Program-made: the position numbers and the translations under genes
In this document: positions 59,818 to 64,000 of the stretch, piece by piece
How the letters are laid out: the number at the start of each line of letters is the position of its first letter
How positions within the stretch are numbered: the stretch's first letter is position 1
Notes under the pieces: generated by a model
Databases searched by the model: none
What the model was told of the DNA's origin: nothing
The model's input: only the letters and a program-made list of their open reading frames with translations
DNA from: Aptenodytes patagonicus
Lineage: Eukaryota > Chordata > Aves > Sphenisciformes > Spheniscidae
Direction: 5' to 3'
Assembly (NCBI RefSeq): GCF_965638725.1
Contig: NC_134974.1
Location: forward strand, 2,192,143 to 2,256,142
DNA: 64,000 nt

Positions 59818-61720
59818 CCGTGCAGCGAGGCCGCCTGGCTCACGCCCCGAGCAGCCCCGGCCAATACCCCGTGGTCCCCGGGGACCCCTACGGCGGCCAC
59901 GGCTACTTAAGCGGCTTCATCTCACTGCTGCTCCGCGCCGAACCGTACCCCCCGGCTCGCTACGGCGCCCAGTGCCTGCAACCCAGCGGCGTGGTGGGCA
60001 TCGAGAGCATCTGCGAGCTGGCCGCTCGCCTCCTCTTCAGCACCATCGAATGGGCCAAGGGCATCCCCTTCTTCCCGGACTTGCAGCTTTCGGATCAGGT
60101 GGCTTTGCTCCGCCTGGGCTGGAGCGAGCTCTTCGTGCTGAACGCGGCCCAGTCGGCTTTGCCGTTGCACGCCGCCCCCTTGTTGGCCGCCGCCGGGCTC
60201 CACGCCGCCCCCATGGCCGCCGACCGCGTGGTCGCCTTCATGGACCACATCCGCCTCTTCCAGGAGCAGGTGGAGAAGCTGAAGGCGCTGCACGTCGACG
60301 CCGCCGAGTACGCCTGCCTCAAGGCCGTGGCGCTCTTCTCCCCCGGTGAGGGGGGGGGGGGGGGCGGGGGCGGGGCTTGGGGGAGGGGCCTAAGGGGGTG
60401 GGGGTGGGGCTTGAGGGGGTGGGGTCCCGAGGGGGTGGGGTGGGGTGGAGGGGTGGGGTTCCTTCCAACGGGGTGGGTGTCAATGGGTGTGCAGGGGGGG
60501 GGAAGGGAAAGGGGCTGGGGGTGGCTGGGCGTGGCTAAATGGGGCGTGGCTAAGTGGGGAGTGGCTAGATGAGGTGGGGCTTGATGGGGGGGGGGAAGTT
60601 TCCAAGGGGGGTGGGGTTCCAATGGGGTGGGGCTTGATCCAATGGGGTGGGGCTTGATGGGGTGGGGGTCCCAAGGGGGCGGGCGTCAATGGGTGTGCAG
60701 GGAATGAATGAGCTGGGGATGACTGGGTGGGCTAAATGGGGTGGGGTTAAATGGGGTGGGCTAAATGGGGTAGGGCTAAATGGGGTGGGGCTTAGTGGGG
60801 CGGGGCTTAATGGGGTGGGATTTAATGGGGTGGGGCTTAATGGGACAGGGCTAAATGGGGCGGGGGCTTAATGGGGTGGAGGTCCAGTGGGGTGGGGTTC
60901 CAAGGGGTGTCTGGGTGTGCAGGGAATGAATGAGCTGGGGATGACTGGGTGTGGCTTAATGGGGCGGGGCTTAATGGGGCATGGCTTAATGGGGGGCTTA
61001 TGGGGGTGTGGTCCCAAGGGGGAGGGTCCCAAGGGGGTAGGGTCCTGAGGGGGTGGGCATCAATGGGTGTGCAGGGAATGAACGGACTGGGGGTGACTGG
61101 GAGGGGCTAAATGGGGTGGGGCTGGGGTGGAGCTTAATGGGCGGGGCTTGGGGCAGGGCTTAATGGGACTAAGGGGGGGGTGGGGGTGATGGGGCGGGGT
61201 TGGGTGTCGCGGGAATAGACGGGCTGGGACAGAATGGGGGGGGGGCTGGATGGGCGGGGCCAAATGGGTGGGTGGGGCTAAGTAGGGCGGGATTAACGAT
61301 GGCGGGACTAGGCTGGGTGGGGCTTCATGGGGTGGGGTTTCATGGGGTGGGGGGGGGCACGACAGAGCAGGGACCGAAGGGGGCGGGGCCAAAGGGGCGG
61401 GGGGAATCCCCGCCGTGCCTCAGTTTCCCCTTCCCTCCCCCGGCAGACGCGGCGGGCTGTCGGACCCGGGGCAGGTGGCCGGCCTGCAGGAGAAGTCGCA
61501 GTGCGCGCTGGAGGAACACGTGCGGCGGCAGCACCCCAGCCAACCCAGCCGCTTCGGGCGGCTGCTCCTGCGCCTGCCCGCCCTCCGCAGCGTCTCCGCC
61601 CCGGGCATCCAACAGCTCTTCTTCAGCCGCCTGGTCGGCAAGACCCCCATCGAGACCCTCATCCGCGACATGCTGCTCGCTGGCGCCGCCCTCAACTGGC
61701 CCTACGGCCCCATGCAGTGA
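59818..61720 (+). CDS. NR2F5: COUP-TF family nuclear receptor, ligand-binding domain exons (probable NR2F5)
   Basis: Two exons, 59818-60345 and 61447-61720, code for the hinge and ligand-binding domain of a COUP-TF. The protein starts [20 protein letters not shown], the usual phase-1 COUP-TF exon boundary, continues [57 protein letters not shown] and [20 protein letters not shown], and ends [20 protein letters not shown] then NWPYGPMQ. The GQY..GDP..GHGYLSG stretch resembles NR2F1/NR2F2 and not NR2F6. It is more diverged than avian NR2F1 or NR2F2 should be, and it adjoins SV2A, which supports NR2F5. The DNA-binding-domain exon is not in the visible sequence. Exon 2 ends in phase 1 but the homologous frame of exon 3 needs one more base (GAC GCG GC_ GGG CTG), so a base is missing near 61452, in the third codon of the exon. 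Confidence 0.75.
60360..61400. repeat. GGGGTGGGGCTTAATG minisatellite in the receptor's last intron
   Basis: Degenerate 14-16-bp units (TGGGGTGGGGCTTAA, TGGGGCGGGGCTAAA) fill almost the whole 1.1-kb intron between the two visible exons. G3-5 tracts with short loops recur on the coding strand. Confidence 0.93.
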
Positions 61721-61749
61721 CACACCCCCCACCCCCCCCCCCGCCCCGG

Positions 61750-61799
61750 GAGGGGGACCCCGAGGTTGGGAACGCCCAAAGATGGGGATCCCAAGGGTT

Positions 61800-61835
<36 letters not shown>

Positions 61836-62330
61836 CCAACGATGGGACCCTCCCCCAAAGATGGAACCCCAAGGAAGGGAGACCCCAAAGATGGGGACCC
61901 CAAGGACGAGGACCCCAAGAATGGGGGACACCCCCCCCCAAGGATGGGACACCCCCCTCCAAGGATGGAGACCACAAAGATGGGGACCCCAAGGATGGGG
62001 ACCCCAAGGATGGGGACCCCCCCCAAGGAGGGGACCCCAAGAATGGGGACTCCAAGGATGGAGACCCCAAAGATGGGAACCCCAAGGATGGGACCCAAAG
62101 GAGGGGGCCCCAAGGTCGGGGACCCCATGGATGGGGCCTCAAAGATGGAACCCCATGGTTGGGGACCCCAAGGTTGGAGACCCCAAAGATGGGACCCCAA
62201 CGATGGGGACCCCACAGATGGAGACCCCAAAGATGGAACTCCAAGGATGGGACCCCAACAATGGGACCCCCAACGCTGGGACCCCAAGAACGGGGACACC
62301 CCCCCCCCCAAGGATGGGGACCTGGGGATA
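61750..62330. repeat. GGGGACCCCAAGGATG minisatellite in the receptor 3' UTR
   Basis: Starts about 30 bases after the stop codon. Units of 15-18 bp read GATGGGGACCCCAAG or GATGGAGACCCCAAA, each with the GGGGACCCC palindrome. A (CA)n run at 61801-61832 interrupts it. Confidence 0.93.
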
Positions 62331-62500
62331 GGGATGCTGCTGAGGGGGTGGATTCCCCCCCCCCCAATTTAAGGGACAAAAGCAGGTTTTTGGGGGGGCT
62401 AAACCGCGAGCGCCTGGGGGAGCAGCCCCCGGGCGGCGCCTCCCCCCGCGGGGCACAGGGTGGGGGCACTATTTATAAAGAGAAAATAAAATAAAAGCCT
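62331..62500 (+). terminator. Probable 3' end of the receptor gene
   Basis: AAATAAAATAAAAGCC gives AATAAA at 62485-62490 about 770 bases after the stop codon, after a change from minisatellite to complex sequence (TATTTATAAAGAGAAAA). It would place the whole minisatellite in the mRNA 3' UTR. Confidence 0.5.
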
Positions 62501-62799
62501 ATATTGTATCCTCGCTCCCTCCCGTGGGCAAGGGAAACGTCTATTATTACGATTATTATTTCTTTTTTCTCCAACATCTTTTGTCCTCCCCAGCGGCCGC
62601 TCCCTCCCTGCGGCGCGGGGCCGGGGGGGGCCGGGGGGGGCCGATTTTTTAATTTTTATTTCTCTCCTTAAAAAAACCGACTTTGACAAACTTCAAGGCT
62701 TTTTTTTTTTTTTTTTAGCTTTTTTTGCCTGGAATCGGGGCTGGAAGGAAAAGCGACGGCGGCTCCGTCCCCTCCCAGTGTGGGCACGGGGGGGGGGGG

Positions 62800-63110
62800 G
62801 GGGGGGGGTGTCCCAGGCTCATCCCGATTAAGCCCCATCCACCCCCACTGAGGTCCCAGTCTGACCCCAGTACGCTCCCCAGTCTGATCCCAGTATGGTC
62901 CCAGTGACACCCCAGTACACCCCCCAGTAGCCCCCCCCTCCCCCAAGTCTGATCCTGCTATTCCCCCAGTCTGATCCCAGTAGCCCCCCCAGTCTGACCC
63001 CAGTACGGTCCCACTGTCATCCCAGTATACCCCCCCAGTAGCGCCCCCCCCCCCCCCCCCAAGTCTGATCCCACCATTCCCCCCCCCAGTCTGGTCCCAG
63101 TCTGGGCCCG
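62800..63110. repeat. CCCAGTCTGATCCCAGTA-type tandem repeat
   Basis: Degenerate 17-20-bp units (CCCAGTCTGATCCCAGTA, CCCAGTACACCCCCCAGTA) with C homopolymers between them. Confidence 0.85.
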
Positions 63111-63169
63111 ACGGCAGGGGCTGCCCCCCCCACCGCAGCTCCCAGCCCGGGGGGGGCGGGGGGGGGGAG

Positions 63170-64000
63170 GGGCTGTTTTATTGCAGATTTTTAACAGCCC
63201 ATTAGAGAAAAGTCAGAAATGGCCTTTTCAAAGCGCCGGCACCGGCCCGGCCCCGCTTCACCCCCCTATAAATAACCTCCGCCGGGAATATTTTAAATAA
63301 ACACGGGGCCTTAATTCAAGGATGAGCTGGAAAAGGCCACGGGGAAAAGTTATTGTCCCGGGGGGGGGGGGGGGAGCGCTGACCCCCGCGGGGGGGTTTA
63401 ACGCCCCCGGAGGATGCAAAATCCTTATTAAAAAAAAAAAAAAATCCCAATTTTATCGATAAAGCGAGCGGGAGCTGCAAATCCAGCAGCGACTCCCGCA
63501 GAAAACGATGGGCAGAGCTGTCAGTCAAAGTCAATCAGAGCCAGGGAGCCAAGCTTGGGGGGGGGGGGGGGGAATTAAAAATAATAAAAAAATTTAAAAA
63601 AAAGCCATTTTTAAACCTTCGAGTGCTGTCGGAGCAGCGTGGGGGGTTGGCGCAGCCGACAAGCTGCAGCCTTTCCTTTTTATGTTATTCCTTCTTTTTT
63701 TTTTTTCCCCTTAATCGTGGCGAATATGTCCAGGGAAAATATAAAAAGCCGCCTCGCGTTCCTGTTTTAATTCCCTTTTCCCTGTCGAGTTGCAGCTAAA
63801 AGCAGCGAGTCCGACCCCTCCGCGTCAGCCCAGGGAAACTTTGGGTCCCTCCAGCCCCGGACTGTCACCTTTGGGGGTCACCCAGGGGTGTAAAATTAAA
63901 ATATCCATTTCAAGCACTTAAAAAGCCTTGATTTGATTTCGAGGAGGAAATGAATGAGGGGAAAAAATGACATTTTCCCCCCCCGCCTCAGGAGCTCCCA
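63170..64000. promoter_or_regulatory. Candidate conserved non-coding region downstream of the receptor
   Basis: The sequence turns AT-richer and non-repetitive apart from G and A homopolymers. It has several homeodomain-type words: CAGCCCATTAGAGAAAA, CGGGGCCTTAATTCAAGG, and CTGTCAGTCAAAGTCAATCA (63518-63537), which joins a MEIS-type CTGTCA to a PBX-type TCAATCA. There is no reading frame. COUP-TF loci are known for dense conserved enhancers, so this is a plausible regulatory block; conservation itself cannot be seen here. Confidence 0.4.

Noticed and set aside
59818-61720. Assignment of the receptor to NR2F6 (EAR2).
   Set aside because: The hinge and first helices ([25 protein letters not shown]) follow NR2F1/2-type sequence, and NR2F6 is not linked to SV2 genes; however, some Ala-rich positions resemble NR2F6, so it is kept as the main alternative.

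Overview
This is avian genomic DNA, almost certainly a gene-dense, GC-rich microchromosome arm. The evidence is vertebrate split genes with GT-AG introns, three CR1 LINE 3' ends (the typical bird LINE), very short introns, long G and C homopolymers and many GC-rich minisatellites. The species cannot be fixed from the sequence.

Layout, all genes on the + strand: OTUD7B (exons from 3766 to 19263; its first coding exon lies upstream of the window) with a 3' UTR probably running to about 23640; MTMR11 (26390-33186); SF3B4 (34882-39753); a roughly 8.5 kb spacer; SV2A (48646-56697); an assembly gap of 100 N (57496-57595); and the last two coding exons of a COUP-TF family nuclear receptor (59818-61720), best explained as NR2F5. 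The order and relative orientation OTUD7B-MTMR11-SF3B4-SV2A match human 1q21. The nuclear receptor is not present beside SV2A in human. From about 63170 to the window end the base composition changes to AT-richer, complex sequence that looks like conserved non-coding DNA.

Region by region: 1-3765 is OTUD7B intron. 3766-19263 holds ten OTUD7B coding exons in introns of up to 5.3 kb, with two CR1 copies and a 138-bp near-perfect hairpin (5453-5590). 19264-26389 is 3' UTR and spacer, with a CTCF-like motif, a 48-bp minisatellite and the MTMR11 CpG-rich promoter. 26390-34881 is MTMR11 and the SF3B4 promoter, with a 1.6-kb 21-bp minisatellite inside an intron. SF3B4 and SV2A follow with compact exons and repeat-filled introns.

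The genes do not form an operon or pathway. OTUD7B is a Lys11-preferring deubiquitinase, MTMR11 a catalytically dead myotubularin, SF3B4 a U2 snRNP splicing factor, SV2A a synaptic vesicle transporter-like protein, and the receptor a COUP-TF transcriptional regulator. Exon phases were checked by hand. OTUD7B, MTMR11 and SF3B4 are fully in phase; SV2A (last exon) and the receptor (last exon junction) are each out of phase by one base in GC-rich sequence, which may be assembly error. The most interesting item is the candidate NR2F5: SV2A/SV2B/SV2C lie on paralogous chromosomes that also carry NR2F genes, and mammals lack this one.
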